Origin: Mycolicibacter algericus DSM 45454
Lineage (GTDB): Bacteria > Actinomycetota > Actinomycetes > Mycobacteriales > Mycobacteriaceae
Direction of reading: 5' to 3'
NCBI RefSeq assembly: GCF_002086455.1
Contig: NZ_MVHC01000007.1
Coordinates: 62,001-126,000 of the forward strand
Length of the DNA: 64,000 nt
How positions within the stretch are numbered: position 1 is the first letter of the stretch; each line of letters starts with the position of its first letter. Shown here piece by piece: positions 56,130 through 64,000 of this stretch. Both the position numbers and the translations under genes were made by a program. A model generated the notes under the pieces. It did no database searches and was not told the origin of the DNA. It was given only the letters and a program-made list of their open reading frames with translations.

Positions 56130-56158
56130 TGTAACCTCTGGTTAACCTGCCCTTCATT
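56130..56158 (+). promoter_or_regulatory. PHO-box-like triple direct repeat upstream of pknD
   Basis: TGTAACC (56130-56136), GTTAACC (56141-56147) and CTTCATT (56152-56158) recur every 11 nt, matching the spacing of the PHO box before pstS and sharing its CC-N4-GTTNACC-TGCC core. It lies about 75-100 nt before the pknD start, suggesting that the kinase is induced with the phosphate regulon. The rest of the 217-bp gap holds no gene. Confidence 0.55.
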
Positions 56159-56233
56159 TGGGAGGTCGCTGCAGTCATGCTGCAGAGCGGGTCACGCCGG
56201 TGCCATCGGCATGACTAGGTCGGAGGGAGTGTC

Positions 56234-58216
56234 GTGGACAGTCGTGAGGCGAGTTCGCTGGTAGGGACGCAATTCGGGCCCTACCTGCTGCTGCGGCTGC
56301 TGGGTCGTGGCGGGATGGGCGAGGTCTATGAAGCCGAAGACGTCCGCAAGCACCGGTCGGTCGCACTGAAACTGATCTCGCCGCCGCTGTCAGGTGACCC
56401 GATGTTTCGGGCCCGCATGCAACGGGAGGCGGACGCGGCGGGACAGCTCAGGGAACCGCACGTGGTGCCCATCCACGACTACGGCGAGATCGACGGCCAG
56501 ATGTTCGTTGCCATGCAGTTGGTCGACGGCGACGATCTGGCCGCGGTGCTGCGGCGGTCCGGTCCGATGAACCCGGCACGAGCGGTGGCCATCATCGACC
56601 AGGTGGCCGCCGCCCTTGACGCCGCCCACGGCAACGGCGTGACGCACCGCGACGTCAAGCCGGAGAACATCCTGATCACCCGCCGCGATTTCGCTTATCT
56701 GGTCGACTTCGGTATCGCACGCGCCGCGACCGATCCGGGATTGACCCAGACGGGTACCGCCGTGGGCACCTACAAGTACATGGCCCCGGAACGGTTCGGC
56801 GCCGACGAGGTCACCTACCGGTCAGACATCTATTCACTGGCCTGTGTGCTCAATGAGTGCCTGACCGGTGTGCCGCCATTCCGGGTCGATAGCGTCGAGC
56901 GGCTGATCACCGCGCACCTGATGGAGCCCCCGCCGCGGCCCAGTCAGCTGCGGCCGGGCGTCGTCCCGATAGCCCTCGATCAGGTGGTCGCCCGGGGCAT
57001 GGCGAAGAGTCCGTGGGAGCGCTACAGCAGCGCCGGGGATCTGGCGAACGCCGCTCACGACGCGCTGACGGTGGCAGAGCAGCATCGGGCCGCCATGATC
57101 GTGCGGCGGGGTGAGGAAGCCGACCGCCCGGTCAGCGTTGCCGGAATCGCGGTCGGCGGCACGACCGAGCGGCCCAACGGCCACCCCGGCCAACCCGGGC
57201 AAACGGGCGGCTTCGACGCGACCATGGCCCGGCCGGCGGCCGCCGAGTCGTGGCGGGAGCGGCCGGCGCCCCCGCAGCGGTCGACGCCCGAACGGTTCGA
57301 GAGCCGGTCGTTCGCCGCGGCACCGCGCGGACACCGACGCAAGTGGCTGCTGCCGGCCGCCGTGGCGGCGGTGGTGCTTGCCATCGCGGGCGTGGCCGGC
57401 GGATACGCGCTCAGCCGTGAGTCGGGTTCGACAACCGGCGTCTCGGCGGACGGGCAGAGCGTGGTGCCGCTGGAGGGGCTGAGCTTTCGGCTGTCCCCGG
57501 GTGGCCTGGCGCTCGACGGTGACGACAATCTGTACATCACCAACCAGAGCATGTACGGCCGGGTGCTGAAGCTGGCGCCGGGATCGAGCAATCCGGAAGT
57601 ATTGCCGTTCACCGGTCTCTACGAGCCGCAGGGCGTGGCCGTCGCCGCCGACGGCTCGGTCTATGTCAGCGACTTCAACAACCGGGTGGTGAAGTTGGCC
57701 CCGGACACCGGCGAACAGACCGAACTGCCGTTCGCCGGACTCAACTACCCGGAGGGGGTGGAGGTGGACGCTCAGGGCAGCGTCTACGTCGCCGACCGGG
57801 GCAATAACCGGGTGCTCAAGTTGCCGGCCGGAGCCGGCGCCCAGGTGGTGCTGCCCTTCACCGGACTTCATCATCCAGACGACGTGGCCGTCGACAGCAA
57901 CGGCAACGTCTACGTCACCGACACCGACAACGACCGGGTGGTGCGGCTGAGCGCCGGGTCCAATACCCAGACGGACCTTCCGTTCACGGGGCTGTCCTCA
58001 CCGTGGGGCGTCTCGGTCGACCGCGCCGACAACGTCTACGTCACCAACCACGAGAACCACAAGGTCATGAAGCTGGATCCCGTGACCAACAACCAGACCA
58101 AGTTGCCGTTCTCCGGCCTCAACACCCCCTTGCAGGTGGTGGTCGACGCCGACGGTGCGGTGTACGTAGCCGACCGCGGTAACAACCGGGTGGTCAAGCT
58201 GGCGGCCGGCTCATAG
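56234..58216 (+). CDS. pknD: Serine/threonine protein kinase with extracellular NHL beta-propeller
   Basis: A 660-aa receptor kinase. Cytoplasmic kinase domain (~15-270): glycine loop LLGRGGMGEVYEAED, VALKL, catalytic loop THRDVKPENI, DFGIAR and APE. Then a Pro/Arg-rich juxtamembrane linker, one membrane helix (~373-392, LLPAAVAAVVLAIAGVAGGYAL) and six NHL-like propeller repeats (VYVADRGNNRVLKL type) outside the cell. As in M. tuberculosis it is linked to pst genes. GTG start with GGAGGGAG about 4 nt upstream. Confidence 0.94.
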   Translation: MDSREASSLVGTQFGPYLLLRLLGRGGMGEVYEAEDVRKHRSVALKLISPPLSGDPMFRARMQREADAAGQLREPHVVPIHDYGEIDGQMFVAMQLVDGDDLAAVLRRSGPMNPARAVAIIDQVAAALDAAHGNGVTHRDVKPENILITRRDFAYLVDFGIARAATDPGLTQTGTAVGTYKYMAPERFGADEVTYRSDIYSLACVLNECLTGVPPFRVDSVERLITAHLMEPPPRPSQLRPGVVPIALDQVVARGMAKSPWERYSSAGDLANAAHDALTVAEQHRAAMIVRRGEEADRPVSVAGIAVGGTTERPNGHPGQPGQTGGFDATMARPAAAESWRERPAPPQRSTPERFESRSFAAAPRGHRRKWLLPAAVAAVVLAIAGVAGGYALSRESGSTTGVSADGQSVVPLEGLSFRLSPGGLALDGDDNLYITNQSMYGRVLKLAPGSSNPEVLPFTGLYEPQGVAVAADGSVYVSDFNNRVVKLAPDTGEQTELPFAGLNYPEGVEVDAQGSVYVADRGNNRVLKLPAGAGAQVVLPFTGLHHPDDVAVDSNGNVYVTDTDNDRVVRLSAGSNTQTDLPFTGLSSPWGVSVDRADNVYVTNHENHKVMKLDPVTNNQTKLPFSGLNTPLQVVVDADGAVYVADRGNNRVVKLAAGS

Positions 58217-58220
58217 CGGT

Positions 58221-58235
58221 CCGGCCGGCGGCCGG
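58221..58235. terminator. Hairpin between convergent pknD and pstA
   Basis: CCGGCC-GGC-GGCCGG forms a 6-bp GC stem immediately after pknD, between the convergent genes. It has no T-run, so bidirectional termination is only possible, not shown. Confidence 0.3.
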
Positions 58236-58236
58236 G

Positions 58237-59142
58237 TCATCGCTGGCGGACCGAGGTGAGCCGGGTTGCCACCGCGGCCATCACGGCGCTGAGCGCCACC
58301 ACGATGATCAATGTCAGTGCCGCCCCCCACACCCGGGTATGGCCGGCGGCCTCCGGATTGGCGAGTTCGCTGTAGATCAGCAGCGGTAGTGAGGCCATGT
58401 TGTCGTGCAGGATGTCGTAGTTGATCGAGCGGCTGTAACCCACCAGAACCAGCACCGGGGCCGTCTCACCGATGATTCGGGCCAGCGCCAGAAATGTTCC
58501 GGACAGGATCCCTGACAGGGCGGTCGGAAGCACGATCCGGATGATCGTCTTCCACTTCGGTACGCCCAACGCGTAACTGGCCTCCCGCAACTCGTCGGGG
58601 ACCAGCCGAAGCATCTCCTCGGCGGACCGCACCACGATGGGCAGCATCAGCAGCACCAGTGCCAGCGAGACCGCCAGCGCGCTCTGCTCGAAGCCCAGGG
58701 TGGCGATCCACAGACTGAAGATGAACAGCGAGGCGACGATCGACGGCACCCCCGCGAGCACGTCGACCATGAACGTGGTCAACCGGGCCCACCAGCCCGA
58801 GCCGTACTCGACCAGGTAGATCGCGGTCATCAGACCCAGCGGTACCGCCAGTAGGGCGGCGACCCCGGCCTGCACCAGGGTGCCGTACAACGCGTGATAC
58901 ACCCCGCCGGCCAACTCATCGGGCAGTACGCCGCGCAGCGAGTGCGTCCACCAGGACGCGTGGACGACTGCCCGCCAGCCGCGCGCGATCACCACCCACA
59001 GCAGCCAGATCAGCGGCACCGTCGCGATGCCGAACGAGATCATGAATATCAGCGCGGCGAAGCGGTCCTTGATCCGGCGCCTGATGCTGATGTGGCTGCG
59101 CACCCGGGACTTGACCGGTGCTGTCAGTGCGGGGGCGCTCAT
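58237..59142 (-). CDS. pstA1: Phosphate ABC transporter permease PstA (second copy)
   Basis: A 301-aa six-helix permease. EAA loop [29 protein letters not shown], then [19 protein letters not shown]. The GTG/ATG start overlaps the pstC stop by 4 nt. Together with the upstream pstC and pstS it forms the pstS3-pstC2-pstA1-type operon, which lacks its own ATPase gene. Confidence 0.93.
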   Translation of the reverse strand: MSAPALTAPVKSRVRSHISIRRRIKDRFAALIFMISFGIATVPLIWLLWVVIARGWRAVVHASWWTHSLRGVLPDELAGGVYHALYGTLVQAGVAALLAVPLGLMTAIYLVEYGSGWWARLTTFMVDVLAGVPSIVASLFIFSLWIATLGFEQSALAVSLALVLLMLPIVVRSAEEMLRLVPDELREASYALGVPKWKTIIRIVLPTALSGILSGTFLALARIIGETAPVLVLVGYSRSINYDILHDNMASLPLLIYSELANPEAAGHTRVWGAALTLIIVVALSAVMAAVATRLTSVRQR

Positions 59143-60113
59143 CCGTTGACCTTTCCGCCGGCCACCGCACGCGCGGCGGCGTTGACGACGAACGTCAGGA
59201 CGAACAGGGCGAAACCAGCGGCGATGTAGGCGCCGGTCGGCAGCGGGGCACTGAACTCCGAGGCGGCGGACGCGATCTTGGACGCAAACGTGTACCCGCC
59301 GTCGAACAGCGACCAGTTACCGGGGCGCGGGGCCGCTCGCAAGATGATCAGCATGGCGATCGTCTCGCCCAGGGCACGGCCCAGCCCCAGCATCGACGCG
59401 GCGATGACACCGCTGCGGCCGTAGGGCAGCACCACGATCCGCACCACCTCCCATCGGGTGGCGCCCAGCGCCTGAGCCGCCTCGATGTGCGCGGTCGGGG
59501 TCTGACGGAAGACCTCCCGGGACACCGAGGTGATGATCGGCAGGATCATCACGGCCAGCACGATCCCGGCGGTGAAGATGGTTCCGCCGCCGGCCAGTGA
59601 CACATTGCCTTTGGCGAACAGAAACAGCCAGCCCAGGTGGTGATTGAGAAACTTCGTCACCGGATAGAGCATCGGCGCCAGCACGAAGATCCCCCACAGT
59701 CCGAAGATGATGGACGGGACCGCAGCCAACAGGTCGATGACGATCCCGCACGGCCGCGACAGCTGCCGTGGCGCATAGCGGGTGAGGAAGATCGCGATGC
59801 TGATCGAGATCGGCACCGCCACTACCAATGCGAGCAGCGAGGTCAATACCGTCACCACCAGCAGGTCCCGGATCCCGAACGCCAGACCGTCGGCGCCGCC
59901 GGTGCTGAAGGTGGCGGTGGTGAAGAAGTTCGCGGTGTTGGCTTGCAGGGACGGTACGGCGCGGATCAACAGGAAGACGGCGATCAGCGCGATCGCGACG
60001 ACGACCGTCGAACCGGCCGACAGCGCCAGCGCCCGGAATATCCGTTCTCCGCCGGACCCGTGCTTGCGGGGCAGTGATACGGGCGCCGACGATTCCGAGG
60101 TGTTATCGGCCAC
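59139..60113 (-). CDS. pstC2: Phosphate ABC transporter permease PstC (second copy)
   Basis: A 324-aa six-helix permease. EAA loop [25 protein letters not shown], then [18 protein letters not shown]. Its N-terminus ([38 protein letters not shown]) closely matches mycobacterial PstC2. Lies 42 nt after the pstS. Confidence 0.93.
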   Translation of the reverse strand: MADNTSESSAPVSLPRKHGSGGERIFRALALSAGSTVVVAIALIAVFLLIRAVPSLQANTANFFTTATFSTGGADGLAFGIRDLLVVTVLTSLLALVVAVPISISIAIFLTRYAPRQLSRPCGIVIDLLAAVPSIIFGLWGIFVLAPMLYPVTKFLNHHLGWLFLFAKGNVSLAGGGTIFTAGIVLAVMILPIITSVSREVFRQTPTAHIEAAQALGATRWEVVRIVVLPYGRSGVIAASMLGLGRALGETIAMLIILRAAPRPGNWSLFDGGYTFASKIASAASEFSAPLPTGAYIAAGFALFVLTFVVNAAARAVAGGKVNG

Positions 60114-60155
60114 GGCGACAACACCCTCGAAACCGCGGTGACCGGTGGGGCAGGA

Positions 60156-61271
60156 TCACTCGATGGCGTCGACTGCGGTCGACAGGCGCGGCTTGAACGC
60201 ATCCGGGATCGGCACGTATCCGTATTCGTCCAGGCCGAACTGTCCGGAACTGATGGTCGATTTCAGGAACATCCGCACAGCGGTGCCCACCTCGGCATCG
60301 GGGTACTTCGAGCAGACCACCTCGTAGGTGGCGAGCACGATCGGGTAGGAGCCGGCGTTGCTGGGTTTGTAGAACGACGCGGTGTCGAGCACCAGATCGT
60401 TGCCCTCGCCCTTGATGGTGGCTCCGGCGATCGTCTTGCCGACCGATTCGGTGCTGATCGCGACGGGATCCGGACCGGCCGATGTGATGATCTGCGCGGT
60501 GCGAAGATTCTTGGCCTGGGCGAACGACCACTCGTTGTAGGTGATGGCGCCCTCGGTGGTGCTGATCGCGGCCGCGGTGCCGTCGTTGCCCTTGGCGCCC
60601 TCGCCGACGCCGCCGTTGAACGACTTCCCGGTGCCCTTGCCCCACGCGCCATCGGAGGCGCCCTCCAGATACTGCTGGAAGTTGTCGGTGGTGCCGGACT
60701 CGTCGCTGCGGAACACCACATGGATGGGCGCGGCGGGCAGTGCGGCGCCCGGGTTGAGATCTTTCACCGCAGGGTCGTCCCAGCTGGTGACGGCGCCGTT
60801 GAAGATCTTTGCGACGGTCGGACCGTCGAGAATCAGATTGTCGACACCGGCGATGTTGTAGGTGATCGCGATCGGGCCGAACACCGCGGGCAGGTTCCAG
60901 GCCGGGGAGCCACAGCGCTGCTGCGCCTGGGCGTACTCATCGGCGCTGAGCGGCACGTCGGTGCCGGCGAAATCGGTCTGGCCGCCGACGAATTCGCGGA
61001 TGCCGGCACCGGACCCGTTGGCCGTGTAGTTCACCGTCTGATCGGGGCACTCTGCGATGAAAGTCTTGACGAATCTGGCCATGGCATTCTGCTGGGCCGT
61101 CGATCCGCTCGCTTTCAGCGTCTCGGTGCCGCCGCAGTCGCTGCCGGCCGACGAACCTCCGGAGGAATCGGTGCCGTGAGAGGTGGTGTTGGGGTCGCTG
61201 CCGCAGCCGGACAAGGCCAGCGTGCCGGCGGCCAGGATTCCCAGTGCCGCACCGTAACCGTTCCGTGTCAT
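60156..61271 (-). CDS. pstS3: Phosphate-binding lipoprotein (third copy, PstS3-like)
   Basis: A 371-aa phosphate-binding lipoprotein with lipobox LALSGC. Motifs [32 protein letters not shown] and [16 protein letters not shown]. First gene of the second pst operon. GAAAGG precedes the ATG. Confidence 0.94.
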   Translation of the reverse strand: MTRNGYGAALGILAAGTLALSGCGSDPNTTSHGTDSSGGSSAGSDCGGTETLKASGSTAQQNAMARFVKTFIAECPDQTVNYTANGSGAGIREFVGGQTDFAGTDVPLSADEYAQAQQRCGSPAWNLPAVFGPIAITYNIAGVDNLILDGPTVAKIFNGAVTSWDDPAVKDLNPGAALPAAPIHVVFRSDESGTTDNFQQYLEGASDGAWGKGTGKSFNGGVGEGAKGNDGTAAAISTTEGAITYNEWSFAQAKNLRTAQIITSAGPDPVAISTESVGKTIAGATIKGEGNDLVLDTASFYKPSNAGSYPIVLATYEVVCSKYPDAEVGTAVRMFLKSTISSGQFGLDEYGYVPIPDAFKPRLSTAVDAIE

Positions 61272-61512
61272 CTCGGGGCCTTTCGGGTCGAATCAGGGTG
61301 TCGAATCAAGGTTGCTACACACCCGCTGTATCACCGGATCGGCCCGGCCGCGAAACCACACGGAGCAAGCACGGCACGGGCTGCCAGCAGACTAACAGCC
61401 TGCTGTCGAAAAAAAGGATGATATTCCTCTTGGAAATGGACCTGAAAAACGGACCCGCCGCACGAGGCGACGACGCGGTAGCCGGCGTCGCGCTGCTGGG
61501 CGCGCGACCGTC
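61272..61512 (-). promoter_or_regulatory. Intergenic region upstream of the second pst operon
   Basis: No gene is seen in these 241 bp. A perfect 9-bp direct repeat GTCGAATCA (61287-61295 and 61300-61308, 13 nt apart) lies 16-37 nt before the pstS3 start. Further upstream are an inverted repeat CAGCAG...CTGCTG (61387-61407) and an A7 run. I could not find a convincing GTTCACC-type PHO box. Confidence 0.4.
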
Positions 61513-62181
61513 CTAGTCGGGTGGGGGCAGGGTGTTCTCGTCGGGGAACTTGCCGGTCGCCTGGAAGATCACCCGGCGCGCCACTTCCACAGCGTGGTCG
61601 GCGAATCGTTCGTAGAACCGGCCGAGCAGTGTCACGTCGACTGCCGCGGCGACGCCGTGCCGCCACTCCTTGTCCATCATCACCGAGAACAAATGCCGGT
61701 GCAGATCATCCATCGCATCGTCTTCTTCGCGGATCCGGGCGGCCTTCTCCGGGTCCCGCGACAGCAGCACCTCTTGTGCGCTGTTTCCCAAATCGACTGC
61801 CACCCTGCCCATTTCGGCAAAGTATCCGTTCACCTCTTCGGGCAGGGCGTGTTGCGGGTGCCGGCGGCGGGCGATCTTGGCGACGTGCAGTGCCAGCGCG
61901 CCCATCCGGTCGATGTCGGCGACCATCTGGATGGAGCTGACGATGGCCCGCAGGTCCCCGGCGACCGGTGCCTGCAACGCCAGCAGCACGAAAGCGCTCT
62001 CCTCGGCGCGCGCGCTCATCGCGGCGATCTTCTCGTGGTCGGTGATCACCTGCTCAGCCACCACCAGGTCGGCCTGCAGCAGGGCCTGCGTGGCACGTTC
62101 CATGGCGATTCCGGCCAGGCCGCACATCTTGCCGAGCTGTTCGGCCAAGTCCGAGAGTTGCTCGTGATAGGCGGTTCGCAT
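61513..62181 (-). CDS. phoY2: Phosphate transport regulator PhoU
   Basis: A 222-aa protein of two tandem PhoU helical-bundle repeats (~residues 12-105 and 115-212), with the conserved [24 protein letters not shown] start and the acidic metal-binding patches [20 protein letters not shown] and [16 protein letters not shown]. It links PstB activity to the phosphate-sensing kinase, repressing the regulon when phosphate is plentiful (family knowledge). Same position as Rv0821c. Confidence 0.94.
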   Translation of the reverse strand: MRTAYHEQLSDLAEQLGKMCGLAGIAMERATQALLQADLVVAEQVITDHEKIAAMSARAEESAFVLLALQAPVAGDLRAIVSSIQMVADIDRMGALALHVAKIARRRHPQHALPEEVNGYFAEMGRVAVDLGNSAQEVLLSRDPEKAARIREEDDAMDDLHRHLFSVMMDKEWRHGVAAAVDVTLLGRFYERFADHAVEVARRVIFQATGKFPDENTLPPPD

Positions 62182-62235
62182 GCCCTCAAGACTAACCCGG
62201 ACGGGGCTCGAGGCGGCTGCGCGCCGCCGCCGCGC

Positions 62236-64000
62236 TTACTCGCAGGTGGTGTCGGCGGCGTTGGTGACCGTCAGGTCGTCGGGCAGCTCGGTGGGTTCGA
62301 CGCTGGCGCCGCGGTTGAGTTGCACGTTGATCTGCGAGCCGGTGACCGCCGGCCTGCTGACGGCGCGGAAATCCGCGCCCAGCACCACGCGCACGATGCT
62401 GCCCAGCCCGGCGACCCGTTCGATCGGCGCACCGGTCAGCGCTGAGGCCACGGTGGCGGCGGCCTGTTCATTGCCCGGAGAGAACAGCACTTTGGTGTTC
62501 TTGACCGTAGCCGGGTAGTCGTCGGCGCTGTCGACGTCGAAGCCCCAGTGCTGCAGGCCCTCGGAGGTGGCGGCGGCCAGGCCGGACTGGTCGGTGGCGT
62601 TGGATACCCGTACGGTGACCTCGCCGGGGGAGGTGGTGACCGCCCGGACCTGCTCGCTGTACGGCTTGGCGGTCGGGCTGGCCGGTGTCGCGGCGGCCTG
62701 GGTGGAATGCGGAGTCGGGCTGGTCGCGGTGGTCGGGACCGACGTGGCGTTGTGATCGTTCTCGCCGGGCAGCGGGTCGTCGTTGATGATGGCGTCGAAC
62801 AGCGCTCGCATGTCGTCCATCCGAGGGACCTCGTCGCCGTTCTCGTCGGTCTCACTGGTCGGCACGGTGACGAAGGTGATGTGCCCGGCGGACACCTTCT
62901 GCAGCGACTGCCCCAGGTTCACCAGGTCCTTGGTCTTGATGTTGTCCACGTAGCTGTCGCCGATGAACATGTTGACCACGTTGTTGAGCTTGGTCGGGGA
63001 GAAGAAGGTGTTGGTGGAGATCAGCGAGCGCAGCAGTGACGACAAAAAGAGCTGCTGGCGTTTGATCCGGCCGTAGTCGCCGTTGTCCTCGGTGGTGACG
63101 TTGCGGGCGCGCACGTAGCTCAGTGCGGTCGCGCCATTGACCCGCTGGCGCCCGCTGTTCTCCAGCACGCTGCCCAGCTCGAGGTCGTAGAGCGGGCTGG
63201 TGGTGCACACCTCGACGCCGCCCAGGGCGTCGACCATCTTGCCGAAGCCGACGAAGTCGACGGCCATGAAGCGGTTGACCGCCAGCCCGGAGAGCTTCTG
63301 GATCTCCTTGACCAGACACTTGGGACCGCCGAAGGCGTAGGTGGAGTTCAGCTTCGTCTCGGTGTAGACCGTGTCGTCGCTGTAGGTGCCGGTGTCCTGG
63401 TCGTAGATCGGGCCGTAGGCGCCCGTCTCGGGATTCCAGACCTCGCATTGAATCGGCGTGATCGCCAGGTCGCGTGGGAAGGACACCACCACCACGCGTT
63501 TCCGGTTCGCCGGGATGTTGACCAGCATGATCGTGTCGGACCGGGCACCCTCGGCGTCCTCGGTGCTGCCGGCGCCGATATTGCTGTTGGCCCCGGCCCG
63601 GGTGTCGGCGCCGACGATCAGGAAGTTCTCGTCGCCGTACTGCCCGGCCGCGTCGAGGATGTCGTGCGAGTTGGGGTCCAGCGCGCTGACGTGGTTGAGG
63701 CTGCGGTTCTTCGAGGCGCTCCACTGCCAGGCCGAACCGGTCAGCACCAGGGCCAGAACCGCCATCATGGCCGCTGCCGCCCGGCCGGCCAGCAGCGCCC
63801 CGTGACCGGTCTTTCGCGGCCGCGGCTCGTCGGATTCCAGGTCGTCGTGCCCCGGCGGGTCGATTCGCGCCGGCGGTAGCTCGCGGGCGAAGCTGGGACC
63901 GCCGACCGAACCCGCCGGTTCGGTGGTGGGCTCGGACCCGGCCCAGTCGTCGGACCAGTCGGTTTCACCGGGCTCGTCGTAGTCCGTGCCGTGAATCCGG
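62236..64000 (-). CDS. LytR-CpsA-Psr (LCP) family protein with LytR_C domain (5' end outside window)
   Basis: The frame is open from the window edge to 62236 (at least 588 residues visible). An acidic, Pro-rich cytoplasmic N-terminus (FARELPPARIDPPGHDD) leads to one membrane helix (AAAAMMAVLALVLTGSAW). The extracellular LCP domain has FLIVGADTRAG, GARSDTIMLVNIP, VVVSFPRDLAITPI and YVRARN, followed by a Ser/Thr/Pro linker and a LytR_C domain (VRVSNATDQSGLAA). LCP enzymes attach arabinogalactan to peptidoglycan. Rv0822c-like. The ATG at 63768 is internal to the membrane segment, so it is not the true start. Confidence 0.9.
   Translation of the reverse strand, partial: RIHGTDYDEPGETDWSDDWAGSEPTTEPAGSVGGPSFARELPPARIDPPGHDDLESDEPRPRKTGHGALLAGRAAAAMMAVLALVLTGSAWQWSASKNRSLNHVSALDPNSHDILDAAGQYGDENFLIVGADTRAGANSNIGAGSTEDAEGARSDTIMLVNIPANRKRVVVVSFPRDLAITPIQCEVWNPETGAYGPIYDQDTGTYSDDTVYTETKLNSTYAFGGPKCLVKEIQKLSGLAVNRFMAVDFVGFGKMVDALGGVEVCTTSPLYDLELGSVLENSGRQRVNGATALSYVRARNVTTEDNGDYGRIKRQQLFLSSLLRSLISTNTFFSPTKLNNVVNMFIGDSYVDNIKTKDLVNLGQSLQKVSAGHITFVTVPTSETDENGDEVPRMDDMRALFDAIINDDPLPGENDHNATSVPTTATSPTPHSTQAAATPASPTAKPYSEQVRAVTTSPGEVTVRVSNATDQSGLAAATSEGLQHWGFDVDSADDYPATVKNTKVLFSPGNEQAAATVASALTGAPIERVAGLGSIVRVVLGADFRAVSRPAVTGSQINVQLNRGASVEPTELPDDLTVTNAADTTCE

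Noticed and set aside
61387-61416. Inverted repeat CAGCAG...CTGCTG plus A-run as a terminator for phoU
   Set aside because: On the phoU strand the T-run comes before the hairpin rather than after it, so it does not form a rho-independent terminator in that direction.

Overview
The window is high-GC, densely packed chromosomal DNA from a mycobacterium (Mycobacteriaceae, not the M. tuberculosis complex). The evidence is gene content and order: purB, purC, ptrB, purS-purQ, the encapsulin/DyP pair, pepC, purL, purF and purM, followed by DUF3073, ygfZ, pabC, nitrobindin, sseC, rhodanese, thioredoxin, LmeA, a winged-helix regulator, mshD, phoT, phoY and an LCP protein. This matches the Rv0777-Rv0822c segment of M. 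tuberculosis with insertions and losses. Promoters are typical mycobacterial: a TANNNT -10 box 6-8 nt before an ATG/GTG, implying leaderless mRNAs. No rRNA, tRNA, CRISPR array, insertion sequence or phage gene was seen.

Layout. 1-2229: end of a fused-type PntA and PntB (NAD(P) transhydrogenase). 2251-28091: purine biosynthesis genes (purB, purC, purS, purQ, purL, purF) interleaved with a TDT-family transporter, a K+ channel with RCK domains, a secreted GH5 glycosidase carrying a PGRS-like glycine-rich segment, an intact oligopeptidase B, a glutathione peroxidase, membrane proteins, a KstD-like flavoprotein, a metallo-beta-lactamase-fold protein, and the DyP-peroxidase/encapsulin nanocompartment operon. 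28092-41740: an accessory catabolic-type island inserted between purF and purM, which are neighbours in M. tuberculosis. 41754-50807: purM and the conserved block up to mshD, including two genes shorter than 35 codons: a leaderless poly-cysteine leader peptide upstream of the sulfurtransferase operon, and a 32-aa membrane peptide upstream of nitrobindin. 50915-62181: phosphate acquisition, with two PstSCA sets, one PstB (PhoT), a third PstS, the kinase PknD and PhoU. 62236-end: an LCP cell-wall ligase, incomplete at the window edge.

The island (28-41.7 kb) is the most novel region. It holds two paralogous ring-hydroxylating-type oxygenase genes, each followed directly by a paralogous ~110-aa protein of unknown function. 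Oxygenase A (28230) has normal Rieske ligands (CxH, CxxH). Oxygenase B (36818) keeps the mononuclear-iron histidines, but its Rieske ligands are replaced by two CxxC pairs and about 20 residues after the second pair are missing. The island also encodes an amidohydrolase lacking the HxH metal motif, MarR and TetR regulators, an AveC-like membrane protein with a NorQ/MoxR AAA+ ATPase and a NorD-like VWA protein, an SDR, a TauD-type dioxygenase and a pair of acyl-CoA dehydrogenases. Both oxygenase operons are preceded by almost the same palindromic operator (TATCAASTACTTG core), close to the KstR2 consensus recalled from the literature. This suggests coordinated control of steroid- or terpenoid-like catabolism; that is inference.
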